Shown here: piece after piece, positions 45,161-55,975 of the stretch
How the letters are laid out: every line of letters starts with the position of its first letter
Numbering within the stretch: position 1 is the stretch's first letter
DNA from: Nomia melanderi
Lineage: Eukaryota; Arthropoda; Insecta; Hymenoptera; Halictidae
Length of the DNA: 64,000 nucleotides
Reading direction: 5' to 3'
Assembly: GCF_051020985.1 (NCBI RefSeq)
Contig: NC_135000.1
Span: forward strand, 6,779,001 to 6,843,000
Program-made: the position numbers and the translations under genes
Notes under the pieces: model-generated
Told to the model about the DNA's origin: nothing
The model's input: the letters and a program-made list of their open reading frames with translations, nothing else
Databases searched by the model: none

Positions 45161-45840
45161 AAAGTCATCGTATCCTTTTCCATTTTACCTAAGCGCCATC
45201 TCTACTTCTTCCTAGCAAATATACCTAACCTCGCTAACCTAATTACTCTTCTATTTAAGCTCCCTCCAATTATTCTCCTATTAATTTCTCGGCAGATACT
45301 TGGATTCCCTAATTCGAACCTCGAATTTCATTTGAATTACCCGATTCAATGCTTGAATTTCAGTTCTCCTTTTACACTCGCATTCCTAGCCTCGTTAACC
45401 TAAATTTTTCTCTATTTAACTCTTTCAGCTTTTCGTTTTCCTGGTATTTGATGGGATCTACTGAAATTTAAATGTCTATTTTTTATACTATCGTACAATG
45501 ATCTCTTTTTTGAGAATGTAATATTATACAAGAAATTGAAGAGTTATTGTTATTTAAGAAATGAAACTAATAAAGAATTAAAAAATACTTAAAATATAAA
45601 ACAAAAATGAAAATTGGCGATGCATCGTTCAGACGTTCGCTAAGTTTAAACCGATCCTCAAGAAGCGTCCTAATTAAAAGCCACAATTAATCATAAACTA
45701 ATAATAAATTACGCATCTTTCATAAAACTGTTAACATTTTGCTTGCGCAATATTCCGTATCGCCCGGCGTTTCAAAAATTGAAGTAGATAATGCGAGTGC
45801 AAACACGAGTTAACTCGTAACCGATCAACAATGCGTTAAC
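45160..45840. other. AT-rich gap
   Basis: Nothing beyond loosely repeated CTCGCTAACCTAA words near 45220-45400. Confidence 0.5.
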
Positions 45841-45843
45841 GAG

Positions 45844-46075
45844 GCGAAACCTCTAAAAATCGTCCTCCAAAAAATCCTCGATCCCTCCATCTGAAAAAAC
45901 ACTCAACCCCATTGTCAACCAAACTAATTCCACGCGAAGAAAAAATCCACGATGCACATTACCAAAGCGAAACCTCTAAAAATCGTCCTCCAAAAAATTC
46001 TCAATTCCTCTATTTCGATAAACACTCAACCCCATTGTCGACGAAACTAAATCCACAGCGAGAAAAAAATCGACG
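45844..46075. repeat. Tandem duplication, unit 123 bp
   Basis: GCGAAACCTCTAAAAATCGT starts at 45844 and 45967. Both copies continue with CCTCCAAAAAAT and ACACTCAACCCCATTGTC. The + strand is A/C-rich. Confidence 0.92.
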
Positions 46076-46079
46076 ATCG

Positions 46080-46460
46080 TTCGGTTGATGTCGAAATCGA
46101 GAACGCCAAAGGCTGTCTCGTTTCTTTCGATCTTTTTCTTGCCTTTTTATTCGAGCCTACGAGAACTTGCGTAACTGAAAACTCGTAACGATGCCGCGTC
46201 GGGTAAGAACGCGCGAGCTATGGCCGCTTATCTCGGCCGATTCTCGTGCGGCGACACGACGTTCGAGGCCATGGATGTGCACTGTGATAATGCACGGCCG
46301 TTATCAGTGCCTCCGGGACCGGTCCGCGCGGTCGTGCCTCCTTATCGGCCGTTATCGATGCAACATCGGATAAAACCGCGACGCCGCACAGTGGTCTGTT
46401 TCGACAATCCAACTGGACGACGTCTAATCCTTCGCACTCGAAAGTGTTCTCGTTTTTGAA
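46080..46460. other. GC-rich, CpG-dense island
   Basis: CGGCCGTTATC recurs near 46296 and 46346. Frames on both strands (60-79 codons) lack domains. It ends in a family A-like end, CCTTCGCACTCGAAAGTG (46433-46450). Confidence 0.4.
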
Positions 46461-46621
46461 ATCGGTAATATTTTTTAACCGGTTAACTGTGATTGACCAG
46501 TATACACGTCATCGTAAAGCTTGACACGATACTAATTCGTTCAGCGATGAATTCTTTATTTTCTTACATGAACATGTCATTCTTCTTTGTTTCGCTTTGA
46601 CCTTTCATTAACCCTTTGCAC

Positions 46622-46723
46622 TCGAGAGGTGACTCTCGATCACCACGTGATTCGATACAACAAAACTATGAAGTTGAATATTTAATATTTCAAATTAATT
46701 ATTAAACTTTCGAGTGCAAAGGG
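46622..46723 (+). mobile_element. Family A MITE, internally deleted (102 bp)
   Basis: Intact TTAA at 46618-46621 and 46724-46727. Termini CCCTTTGCACTCGA and, inverted, CCCTTTGCACTCGA match perfectly over 14 bp and nearly so beyond. It retains only the first 80 and last 20 bp or so of the family, the shortest complete element here. Confidence 0.9.
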
Positions 46724-46889
46724 TTAAAATATACTCTACGCGCATTCGTCCTGAGTTCAACGAGTACACACTCCATTTTTCGATTTTATTGCGCGCAGAA
46801 CGAGAGGTTTTTTCAACTAAGTTTCACAGTTAACTGGTTAATTAGATATAAATGATGTTCCTTGAAACTAATAATTGGGAAAACGTACG

Positions 46890-46993
46890 TAGACGAATCC
46901 TTTGCACTCCAAAAGGTTTTCACTAAATAGACAATGTCGTTTGATGAGATGTAAACGACATTCTTTGAAATTGACGAAGAAATCAGGTATAAA
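46890..46993 (-). mobile_element. Family A element, partial, reversed
   Basis: CCTTTGCACTCCAAAAGG starts the block, followed by TTTGATGAGATGTAAACGA as in 28230 and 48570. It stops at TTAA 46994-46997, where a D element begins, so the A copy is probably interrupted there. Confidence 0.55.
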
Positions 46994-46997
46994 TTAA

Positions 46998-47530
46998 CCC
47001 GTTGCCTTACAATAATGTGTCAGACTCGTAATGAAGATTTCTGATAGATGAAAATTATCAAATTTAATATTTAAACTTTTATTATTGATTTATTTCTCAA
47101 CTATGATCGATACAACTATTTTATCATTAATAATTCATTGAAAATCAAAAAAAGTATATTCTGTGACAATATTTGGTACAAAGTGTAGTAATTGATATCA
47201 AAAAAATATTTCATTTGAATTCAAAGAGATTAGATAACACTGTGGTTTGTTCAATTCTGTTTGAAATATCATTTTCAATAGAATTATTTTATTGGTTATG
47301 ATTCACCAGAAAAAGGAAAGCAATTTATGCCATATCTACGTTTAATTTAAAGAACTATGATTAATCATTGAAAAATGATATATCATTTGAATTCAAAGGA
47401 ATTAGACAACATTATGATTTGTTCAATTCCATTTGAAATCTTCCTCGCGAGTCTCACACGATGTTCTAGTGGTTAAACTGAATTCAAAGTCTTCATCACA
47501 AGCTTCACTCGTCATTATACAACAATGGAG
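46998..47530. mobile_element. Composite of family D copies with like ends inverted
   Basis: TTAA at 46994-46997 and 47531-47534. Both outer ends are the same D terminus: CCCGTTGCCTTACAATAATG on the left and, inverted, CTCCATTGTTGTATAATGAC on the right. Each is followed by a GAGACTCGTxATGAAG-like string. A third such end (GCGAGTCTCACACGATG, ending at about 47471) is internal. Two or three D copies are joined or nested, 533 bp in total. Confidence 0.6.
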
Positions 47531-47539
47531 TTAATTTCC

Positions 47540-48012
47540 CCCAAAAATCGGCAACGATCTCTCACGGGAAACAAGGGAAAGGCTGAAACGAGCTTGAAAC
47601 AGGCTAGCTGCGTGACGAGACTGGTCGCAGCAGAAGCGTTCCTCGGGACGAGTCCGTACCGATTACAAATTCAAATTTAACGACTGGCCGCCGCCACTTG
47701 GCAATTTAAATCTTCAGATATCGCTGCTGATTGAAACGAATCCGACCGGACTCTGAGATTGGAAACGGTTGTTTAATGTCTGCCAGACGGAGCTACACGC
47801 GGTGGAGACACGTTTCCGAGGAATACGCTTTCCATAATACGCTCCGATCCATTTTTCCCCTTTCTCCCCACGAAATTGTTTGCTCCATCGACCGTGATCG
47901 CTTTCGATCTTTCTTCCACTCGCGAGTCACTCGTCGAACGATCGAATCGTGTTAACAGTGAACCTATCAGATGGTCAAAGGGTATAGCATTACATGGGGG
48001 TCAACGGTGGCC
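47540..48012. other. Mixed, CpG-containing gap
   Basis: Moderate GC with a 74-codon + frame lacking any domain. No feature supported. Confidence 0.4.
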
Positions 48013-48016
48013 TTAA

Positions 48017-48217
48017 CACTAGTTTACGGGCATTTATTGTACACTTCATTCTATTATTCCTAAAAGAATTGATGCTCGTTTATTTAGATTGTGGAAACTG
48101 GAGATTTGATAGTAGGTAATTGGGGTACATGTCAGTGTGATCGCATCAATCAAAATCGGCGTAAACATTTACAAAATAATATTTCTAAAATTCGTATTAA
48201 TTTTTCTAAAATTAGTA
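48017..48217 (+). mobile_element. Family F1-like TTAA MITE
   Basis: CACTAGTTTACGGGCATTT follows TTAA 48013-48016, close to the F1 copy at 1608. The right end AAAATTAGTA precedes TTAA 48218-48221, which is also the start of the next element. The right terminal repeat is weak. Confidence 0.55.
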
Positions 48218-48279
48218 TTAACACTAAACCTACCGAGCAGTTACGTTTTCTTTCTGAAATTCCTCTACAGAAACTTTAA

Positions 48280-48503
48280 CCCTTTGAACTCTGTAGGCTC
48301 CGATATTGCACCAGCAATAATATTAGATATTTTAATGAATCTTAAAGAAACTACCCTACAATTATTCGATTTTCACATCCAATTTTTGTACTAAGGAAAA
48401 TAAAAGATCTGAGAAGTGTTATAGCATTTTTCATTTTCGCTAGGGATACTATAAAAATTAGTTGCAATTGCTGATAGATTATAAAATCATGCTCAGGATT
48501 AAG
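48280..48503 (+). mobile_element. Family C TTAA MITE nested in F2
   Basis: Starts CCCTTTGAACTCTGTAGG after TTAA 48276-48279. Full family C interior. The right end is degraded (CATGCTCAGGATTAAG), so the boundary is approximate. Confidence 0.75.
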
Positions 48504-48569
48504 AGTGCACCTATCGAGACTTTAATTGATTAATCATTCAGTTCGCGTATTCCAAAATAATTTCATTAA

Positions 48570-48805
48570 CCCTTTGCACACGAAAGTTTTTTACTGGAAA
48601 TATTCAATATTCTCTGATGAGATACAGACGATGTCCTTTAAAACTAATTAATGAGAAAACATATGTAAATTAAGAAGGAAAGTTATTTTATTTCAATATT
48701 CCATATATTGATGCATCATACAAAGCTTAATATTATATATAAGATTTCATAATTTTGCTAATCAAATCAAGTAATGACTGAGAGTCACCTGTCGAGTGCA
48801 AAGAG
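48570..48805 (-). mobile_element. Family A TTAA MITE, reversed, nested in F2
   Basis: TTAA at 48566-48569 and 48806-48809. Ends are CCCTTTGCACACGAAAG and, inverted, CTCTTTGCACTCGACAGG. 236 bp, a good full-length reference for family A. Confidence 0.85.
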
Positions 48806-48896
48806 TTAATAATTTTTCAGAGAAACATCCGTTATGTTTTCAATAATTGCAAAATGAAGAAATGTACACTGTAGTTTCAGTGTTAACCCTTTGAAC

Positions 48897-49074
48897 TCTG
48901 TATGCTCCAACATTGCACCAGTTATAATACTAAATATTTTAATGAATCTTAAAGAAACTACCCTAAAATTATTTGATTTTCACATCCAAATTTTGTACTA
49001 AGGAAAATAAATGATCGAAGAAATGTTATAGCATTTCTCATTTTCGCTAGGAATATCATAAAAATTAGTTGCAG
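48897..49074 (+). mobile_element. Family C MITE, right-truncated
   Basis: CCCTTTGAACTCTGTATGC follows the TTAA that ends the F2 element. It matches other C copies to AAAAATTAGTTGCAG and then stops. Later, CTGCTCGGTAGTTTG near 49260 looks like another F2 end. Confidence 0.75.
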
Positions 49075-50740
49075 TTTTTTTCCATATAAATTGTACACCA
49101 ATTTTCCTCTACCTCAAGCAAGAGGGTAGTTAAACAGTAAATTTCTTTCTTGATTAGTAGCAATTGATTCATCAATACGCAAACTGAATTGTAAATTAAT
49201 TAGAATCTTAATAGATAGAATATTAGTTTCCACAGAGGAATTTCAAAGTTGATTTAACTGCTCGGTAGTTTGTATCAAGCTCTTTCCATTGGACAGATTT
49301 CTTATTAAAAAAAGTTCCTAATGAAATCTATGTAACACTGTTTTTACAACATAAAGAGAAATCGCGTAGAAATATGAAAACGTATGGATTGGGAAACGAA
49401 GCTATTTGATTGTAATATTTCATGAACCGAAGCGTTCGATAATAAATATCGAGGGGGTAATACATTTCGCGAATTTATATCCTGTAATCCCAGGAAAACG
49501 CTCGTTGCAATACGAGACAGATGCACCTTTGCAACGGAACGATATCTGTGCGCGCGAACGTAAAAAAAGAAAAGAAAAGAAAAAAAGAATCATTTCTACC
49601 GCGGAACGAACTGTTGCGACGCGAGCAAATAAACTCGGAGTAGAAAAGTGGATCGGTAAATGTCAAACACAAGATCGAAAAGTTTGATTTAAACCATGGG
49701 ACGGATGATAAATTACGCACGAACTGCATCGCAACATGGTTGCACTTCGTGCAGATGTTATCTCACCGTCACATAAATTAATCACACGTCTGATTCGAGT
49801 AAAACGGAAATATTCGGGACGTTCGTCTAATTCGAATTCAGCTTACCAATTGAGAATCAAGAGAAACCATCCGATCTCTTGTTCGTGAGCTACGTGAGCC
49901 AATAAATTAGTCAAGGCTGTAATAACTGCATATTCATATTACGAACAGGAATATTTGTATCTGATGTTACATTTAACAAATTTCAATATTATCAATTATA
50001 TTTTTTGGTTTCATATAGCTTTTGTCATAATTTCTAATATTTAACGAATACAGATATTTATATTTAATGTTACATTTCAGAAACTTAACTTCATTGTTAT
50101 CGATTATATCAATTCGTTGGTTTATTACACGTTTTATTATAAGTTTTAATATTTAATGAATACAAATGTTTGTATTAAATATTGAATTTAGCAAATTTAA
50201 CTTCATTATCATTAGTGAAATCAATTTCTTGGTTTCATACAACTTTTATTGTAGTTTCTCGTATTTAATAAGCTTTTACTCGCATGAAATATTTATGTTT
50301 GCGCAACCTTAACCGCTCAGCTATCGGTGCATTCGCTTTTCATAGCATTAATTTGATTTAAGACTTATGGAGATCGGCAAAAAGACGTTTCCATAAGGAA
50401 ATTCGCTAGCGCGACCCGAGGGAAAGAAGGAAAAAAGGAGATCCGAAAGGATTAACAATTTCTCGCGTGCAATCGGATGTCGAGCAGCTCATTAGAAATC
50501 TGTCGCATTTAATTTGAAACGCGGCGAATGATTAATCGCTCGTAACCTGTGACGTAACATAGTTGCATTGTCCGTGGGCGTTGACAGGCGGCCGTAAACC
50601 AATCGCGTGCGTCCTTTCGATCGAAACTCACGCATCAACTACGATCACCTTGCGATCCTCCGTTTGCCCGTGGAATTTCAGGTCACCCCGTAAATAACAT
50701 AGCTTGTTTCATGCCAACTTCTGGCGTAAGAAATAAATAT
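49075..50740. other. Gene-free AT-rich to mixed sequence
   Basis: A GAAAAGAAAAAAAG purine run lies at about 49560-49590. The 49.9-50.3 kb part has loose TTTAATGAATACAxATxTT repeats. The mixed patch at 50370-50690 is CpG-containing without frames of note. Short frames at 49406-49729 have no domain. Confidence 0.45.
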
Positions 50741-50742
50741 TT

Positions 50743-51450
50743 ACATGTTTTTTGAAACTATCGACGTGCTGATCGTTTTCGTGAATTTTTTTATGATAAC
50801 CTTGATAACCAAAAAAAAATTGTGTTCACATATTTTTTAAACTGTCCACGTATCGACCATTTTTTCGTAATTATGGTAATTTTTACTGTAAAAAAATTGT
50901 TTCTGCGTATTTTTTCGTGGTCGATGTATTAACAATATTTTCATTAGTTTGTGGCGGTAATCTCTACTGTAAAAAAAAGGTATTCACATATTTTTTAGTC
51001 GTCGACGTATTGACCACTTTTTCATCAATAAATTATAATTTTTACTGTACAAAAAATTGTTTCTACGTATTTTTTCATGGTCGATGTATTAATATTTTCA
51101 TTAGTTTGTCATGGTAATGTAAAATCTTCTACTGTAAAAAAATTGTATTCACATATTTTTCAATCGTCGATGTATTGACCGTTTTTTCATCAATTTGTTA
51201 CGGTAACTTTTACTATGAAAAAATTGTATTCACGTATTTTCTCATCGTCGATATATTAACAATATTTCCATCGATCTTTCTCTGCAAACGTCCATATGAA
51301 AGATTAATATTTACGTACTTTTTGAATCGTCGATGTACTGACCATTTTTCGATTAATTTTTCCATGCTAACATCCCACGTGAGAAATTAATATCCACGTA
51401 TTTTTTAAATCGTGAAAGTATCGACCGTGTTTCGAATAATCTTTGTAATT
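50743..51450. repeat. Tandem array, about eight units of 75-100 bp
   Basis: GTCGAYGTATTGACC or -TTAACA alternates with TTTACTGTAAAAAAATTGT and CACATATTTTTTA. Neighbouring units tend to alternate between a GACCATTTTTTCAT and an AACAATATTTTCAT form, suggesting a two-unit period. The right-hand units are more diverged. + frames of about 70 codons are artefacts. Confidence 0.85.
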
Positions 51451-51734
51451 CTATTTTTTAAAAAATTCGCTAATTTTCCGTTGAAAAATTCCTAATTAAG
51501 TGCATAACTCATGAAATGGCATTATATTTCTAGAATTTCTGGTCTCTAGATAGAATCGATTCGATCTAATCAATTAAATTGAGCTTAATAATGCGTTCGA
51601 TTGACACTGAGACGATGTAATTATACAATACGACGTATTTTGCCCGGTAATGTCACGAGTCACTGCACTGCACCGTCGAAAGAATAGATCGAGTTGGAAA
51701 ATGTTCGTCGTTCATATTCATTGCGATACATGCA

Positions 51735-51775
51735 TATAAAACGTGATTGGTTTTATACACCGGCAGATCAGCCGA
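51735..51775 (+). promoter_or_regulatory. Possible TATA promoter
   Basis: TATAAAA at 51735-51741 is followed by GATCAGCCGAG, an initiator-like TCAG with its A at 51770, 35 bases from the first T of the TATA box. That is slightly longer than the usual 30-31. No downstream open frame supports it. Confidence 0.22.
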
Positions 51776-51839
51776 GTGAAACCTTTATAAATAGTGAATG
51801 ACAATTACGTTGTGTTACTTTCGGTTCGATGCTGGGACA

Positions 51840-52410
51840 CCTACGATTATATAACTATATAAATTTTAACGATTACTCTGAAACCTCCAATAATGTTTCC
51901 GATAAAATGAGAAAGATTCTTGACAATCCTAAAATGACCAACTGAATTTTTAAATATACAGTTCACACTCTAAATTTACCCTTTACCACTCAGAATTCAC
52001 CCTTGTGCAAATTAAAGTTGTCTAAAACGACATTTCCTCCAGCCGTCCTAATAATAAAATTCAATATAGAACTACTGCTTCATAATTAAAAATTCGATTA
52101 CACTTCTAGAATAATGAACATGAAATACTCATTTACATGTAGTGTCATTTATAACCATTTTCCTTCTACTATTAGTGGCCATTTTAATATATAAATATTC
52201 ATACAACAATGACAACGATTTATAGAAGGAATAATTACCAGAAAATGATTAATATCATTTTATTTATAAAATACTATATTATCAATACTACTATTAACAA
52301 TATAATTACTAATATAATCAGTATGTAGCACCTATGAATCCTACAACTCTCACATGTGCTACACAAATATATATACATTAATACTATCAACTCAATCAAC
52401 AATAAATAAT
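51840..52410. other. AT/AC-rich gap
   Basis: Low-GC sequence with TAATAxTATTA words; no gene or array. Confidence 0.55.
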
Positions 52411-52412
52411 TC

Positions 52413-53002
52413 ACAAATGAAATTTATAATATACTATTAATTACATTATTACAGGACGATGTAAATACTGACAAAACCTCTATCTCAAACCAGGTTATTA
52501 ATCTCATTCCCAACACTCCGCGAAAGCAAAGCCTTACTCCCAAACACGCAATGACCTACTGTCAAATCTTCAACAAATGAAATTTACAATATACTATTAA
52601 CCCTTTGCACTCGGGAGGCGACTCTCAGTCGCCACTTGGTTTGACGTTTAATATCGAACTTCGTATAATGCATCACTATGTGAAATATTTAAGTAAAATA
52701 GTTTTGTCTTAATTTATTGAAATATTTAAGTAAAACAGTTTTGTCTTAACTTACTGAAATATTTAAGTACAATACTTTTGTCTTTAATTACATTAGTTCC
52801 AACAAACATTGTTTCTATTTTACCAAAGGGGGTTAAATATACCTAGCAAAAAACTTTCGAGTGCAATGGGTTAATTACATTATTACAACACGATATAAAT
52901 ACTGACAAAACCTCTATCTGAAACCACGCTGCTAATCTTCCCAACACTCGCGAAAGCAAAGCCTCGCTCCCAAACACGCAATGACCCCTACTGTCAACAC
53001 AG
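52413..53002. repeat. 160-bp tandem duplication, one copy split by a family A MITE
   Basis: Copy 1 is 52413-52568; copy 2 is 52573-52600 plus 52875-53002. Shared strings are AAATGAAATTTAYAATATAC, TACTGACAAAACCTCTATCT and CTCCCAAACACGCAATGACC. The site is a single TTAA (52437-52440) in copy 1; in copy 2 two TTAAs flank the inserted element. Confidence 0.92.
52601..52870 (+). mobile_element. Family A TTAA MITE in the duplicated segment
   Basis: TTAA at 52597-52600 and 52871-52874. Ends are CCCTTTGCACTCGGGAGG and, inverted, CCCATTGCACTCGAAAG. 270 bp, longer than other copies because a 37-bp internal piece (GAAATATTTAAGTAAAAYAG) is present three times, starting at 52682, 52719 and 52756. Confidence 0.92.
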
Positions 53003-53159
53003 AGAATCTTCCAGTCACCTCTATCTCCCTACAACGCAATTCTGACCACCCAACTGGTGTCTGCCACCCCTCGACTATCCAAAACTCAACAATCTCCACC
53101 TTTCTCTTACCAGAAACGAAAAGTGAAAACCAAAAAACATAAAAAAAAACAAAAACAGA

Positions 53160-53400
53160 GAACAGCGTCGCCGAGCTCCCCGACCTACTCCCGGTCGCTC
53201 CGATACGCGACCTCGGCGCGCACATTCGTTCACGAACCTACCTCACCGCCTCGCCCCCGAGGGAGAGACACATGTAAACAAAACTCGGTCCGCGTCCTAC
53301 AAAAGCCGCGCACCGGTGCGATCGGGCCAGTCGTTCGGCGGGAAATCAACACTCGTTTGAAGAAAAAAAGGGGAGACAAAGGTTGAAGCACGGGTAAAGA
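53160..53400. other. GC-rich promoter-like island
   Basis: CpG-rich, flanked on the left by A/C-rich DNA and on the right (53400-53660) by G/T-rich DNA. The 109-codon + frame starting at 53057 and the 97-codon minus frame overlap and have no domain. It contains the core promoter candidate at 53298-53333. Confidence 0.5.
53298..53333 (+). promoter_or_regulatory. Candidate core promoter: TATA-like plus initiator
   Basis: TACAAAAG at 53298-53305 is a TATA-like box. GCCAGTCG follows with its A at 53329, 31 bases from the first T, the usual insect TATA-to-start distance; CAGT is the arthropod initiator core. About 60 bases on, CGGGTAAAGA (about 53390) could be a donor site of a non-coding first exon. 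Transcription is inferred only. Confidence 0.35.
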
Positions 53401-53669
53401 AGGAATTAGAGGTCTAGAGCGAGGGACAGTGACACGGAATGCTCTAGATTGTCTGATTAGAACAATTCTGAAATCATATTGTTCACTGCAACACTGGTTT
53501 CCATGTGTTTTTCTGGCTAAGATTGAATGTAATGGGGATCGTAATGGTTTCGTAGGTTATGTTTGAAATATTTGTTACTTAGTTGTGTACATGGTTTTCA
53601 GTTTTGTTGGTGTTGCAGGGAAATACTTTTGCTTTGTTTGAATGGATTTTTTTAATAATTATAGGGATC

Positions 53670-53855
53670 CGCGGTTTTCAACTTGAGGCTGACCTTGTGG
53701 GAGATAAGGTGTTATAGAAAGGTCACAGGTGGAAAGATGACCTTTGTTAATTGGTATTATTAATAGTAGTTTTGTTAATAATTAATATTGAAGATAATAA
53801 TAGAGATTACTTGATTGATGAATCTATTATTAGATTTCGAGGTTGAGAACCCCTG
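53670..53855. mobile_element. Possible hAT-like MITE
   Basis: The left end CGCGGTTTTCAACTTGAG and the inverted right end CAGGGGTTCTCAACCTCG pair over GGTTYTCAACYT. About 186 bp with an AT-rich interior. Flanking 8-bp duplications are not evident, so the call is tentative. Confidence 0.4.
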
Positions 53856-53859
53856 TGCG

Positions 53860-54500
53860 TGACCAATGTTTCTCAAGCATAGAAATAAAAACATTCACAA
53901 CGTGTCGGTGATCATTTTCATATTCTCCATCTATCGAGGTGAAATGTTCGAAAGAAAACAGAATGCGATTTTCTAAATGAAGAGAAAGCTAGTTATATGA
54001 ATTTTTAAGATCACGTGTCTAGTTAAACCTACTCAACGCGTTCACCCTAAATTTACGCTCATCCTACATCGACACCCACATGCAACAGTCGCATAGTTGA
54101 AAATCAACAGCAACATTCAAACAATATTCCCAAACCCGATCATCCCCAAAATCGCCAGGTTCCTTACATCTACTACCGAACACTTCTTTAACACTATAAA
54201 CCTACTTACTCAAATGAACAACACAAACCTCATACAAATTAATCCCATCAACTGAAACTTAACAAAACCCGCGAACTAAAAACTAAATACAACTCCATAA
54301 ACAACCTCAACTTCCCTCAAATTCCTCCAACACCCACACTAACTGCCCCACAAACCACCCTCTACCCGCCAAACAACCTAAAACAATCCATTAAACACCA
54401 CACAACATTACCAACCCCGACCTTCAGTCAAGAAACCGACTCAACCCCCAACCCCTTCGAACTCGACAACTCTACAGCCAATAACGAACGTATGAAATGA
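53860..54500. other. Gene-free, A/C-rich on the + strand
   Basis: From about 54050 to 54480 G is rare. This forms the left flank of the large island that follows. Confidence 0.55.
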
Positions 54501-54509
54501 ATGCGCGAT

Positions 54510-55473
54510 AATAGTACTCACATAACAACGCGGTGTACACCGTGAAATCCTGTTGGGCCGCAGCTACAGGCACGGCAGCGGCGGGGCGGTCCCTTTCTAT
54601 CGCGCGGCTCACGCAGGCCCCCCGAATCGGAAAAACACACTTGGCACAACGCGGCAACACGTGCAACCACACGTCACTGGGTCGCCGAGGGCTCCGATCC
54701 AATGGCGGAATCCGTTCTAAACGGTTTTCGGGTATCTCCAGAGCGGCGCGCGGCCGGCCCGGCCCGGCCCGGTCCGGTCCGGTCCGGTCCCCCGGTTACG
54801 TGCGAACAAACACAACCACGCGAAACGAGCACGGCGACGGCCACCAAGAGGGAGAAACTATCAGCGAAATCCGTGGCACCGGTTCGGCCGGCCTCGCCTG
54901 CTCGCGGAACCACGCCGTCGTCGTCGTCGTCGGTTGGTCTCCGTCGTTTTCGTCGTCCTCGTTCCCCCGCTTCGTCACTTGTCGATTCCCTCTTGGTACG
55001 TCTCTTTCTCTCTCCAACCCTCTCTCTCTCTCTCTTTCTCTCCCTCTCACTCTCTCTCTCTCTCTCTGTTTCGCTCAGACTCTCCCGCCCACAGCTACTA
55101 CCGCCGCACTCTCTCCCATGCACGCTCTCCTACAGGCACACACGCACGTACACTTGCTTTCTCTCTATCCCACTCTCTCCTATCTCTGTCTAGCCGGTGT
55201 AGTGTGCGCGCGCGCGCGCTCCGGGTTTTTCGTTCTCTATCTATCCGGCTGTTTTCACGTCGGCACACAGGGAGGACACTAGGCGGCGAAAGTGTGACGT
55301 TCGAGTTTCGTTTGTTGTTGTTTGTCCGTGGTGTGCGCGCGACCGTTGCCTCTCTCTGTTCTTTTCGCCAGCGGTGCTCCTGTACTCGTCAGACGACGAC
55401 GACGACGACGATCGACGCCGCCGTTAGTAGTCTTATCCGTGGTTAGACCCGAAGCGAGCTACGCGCACATATG

Positions 55474-55505
<32 letters not shown>

Positions 55506-55975
55506 CATGTATATATACATACACGCACCGGGAACGGACGGACCACCGAACAGGAATCGATGACTGGAGGCCACCGAGGCCGACGTGTCGCGGCGTGCGT
55601 CGCGCGCGTGGATCGCCGTGGAACGAAACGGACCGGGAGACACGGTTCTACTTTTACTTTTGCCCGTTTTCGTTTTTTGGCGTAACTGTTACCGCACGGT
55701 TACAAACTCCGCTCACCGCTGAGAGTGCAAGCGCGCGACTGCGGCGCCGTACGCCGCGTATGCGCCGGCAGACTGTTTCCGCGGCTCGCCGCCGTCCTCG
55801 ACAGCGGCGCCATCGGCGAGCCACTGCCCCGGCACGCCGCCCGCGAGACGCGCGCCGGATTTCGGCGAGGAGGAATACGAACGCGGCGAGAGAGGCCCGT
55901 GCCGGACGCGATGCGGTGGTTTATGCGGGACTCGAGCTTTCACCCTTCGCGGACCAACGGGCTCCGAACTTCAAC
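54510..55975. other. Large GC-rich, CpG-dense island with microsatellites
   Basis: About 1.45 kb, the longest GC-rich block here. It holds CCCGG/GGTCC pentamers (54753-54795), (CT)n (about 55017-55070), CG alternation (55205-55219), GACGAC (about 55395-55412) and (TA)n (about 55470-55515). Frames up to 249 codons run on + and 149 on minus, overlapping, all low-complexity Ser/Leu/Arg reads. This combination is typical of promoter and 5' untranslated DNA of long insect genes, but no exon can be identified. Confidence 0.5.

Larger units (their letters stand above)
48222..48892 (+). mobile_element. Family F2 element carrying nested C and A elements
   Basis: The left end CACTAAACCTACCGAGCAG follows TTAA 48218-48221. 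The right end CTGTAGTTTCAGTG precedes TTAA 48893-48896. Inside, TTAA sites host a family C copy (from 48280) and a reversed family A copy (48570-48805). The F2 sequence flanking the C insertion (CCTCTACAGAAACT / AAGAGTGCACC) is uninterrupted at 57400-57420 (CTCTATGGAAACTTCAAGAGTG). Confidence 0.65.

Noticed and set aside
54533..55282. 249-codon + frame, longest in the window
   Set aside because: It crosses GC-rich DNA, a CT microsatellite and CG repeats. Other frames on both strands are open over the same DNA, so openness reflects composition.
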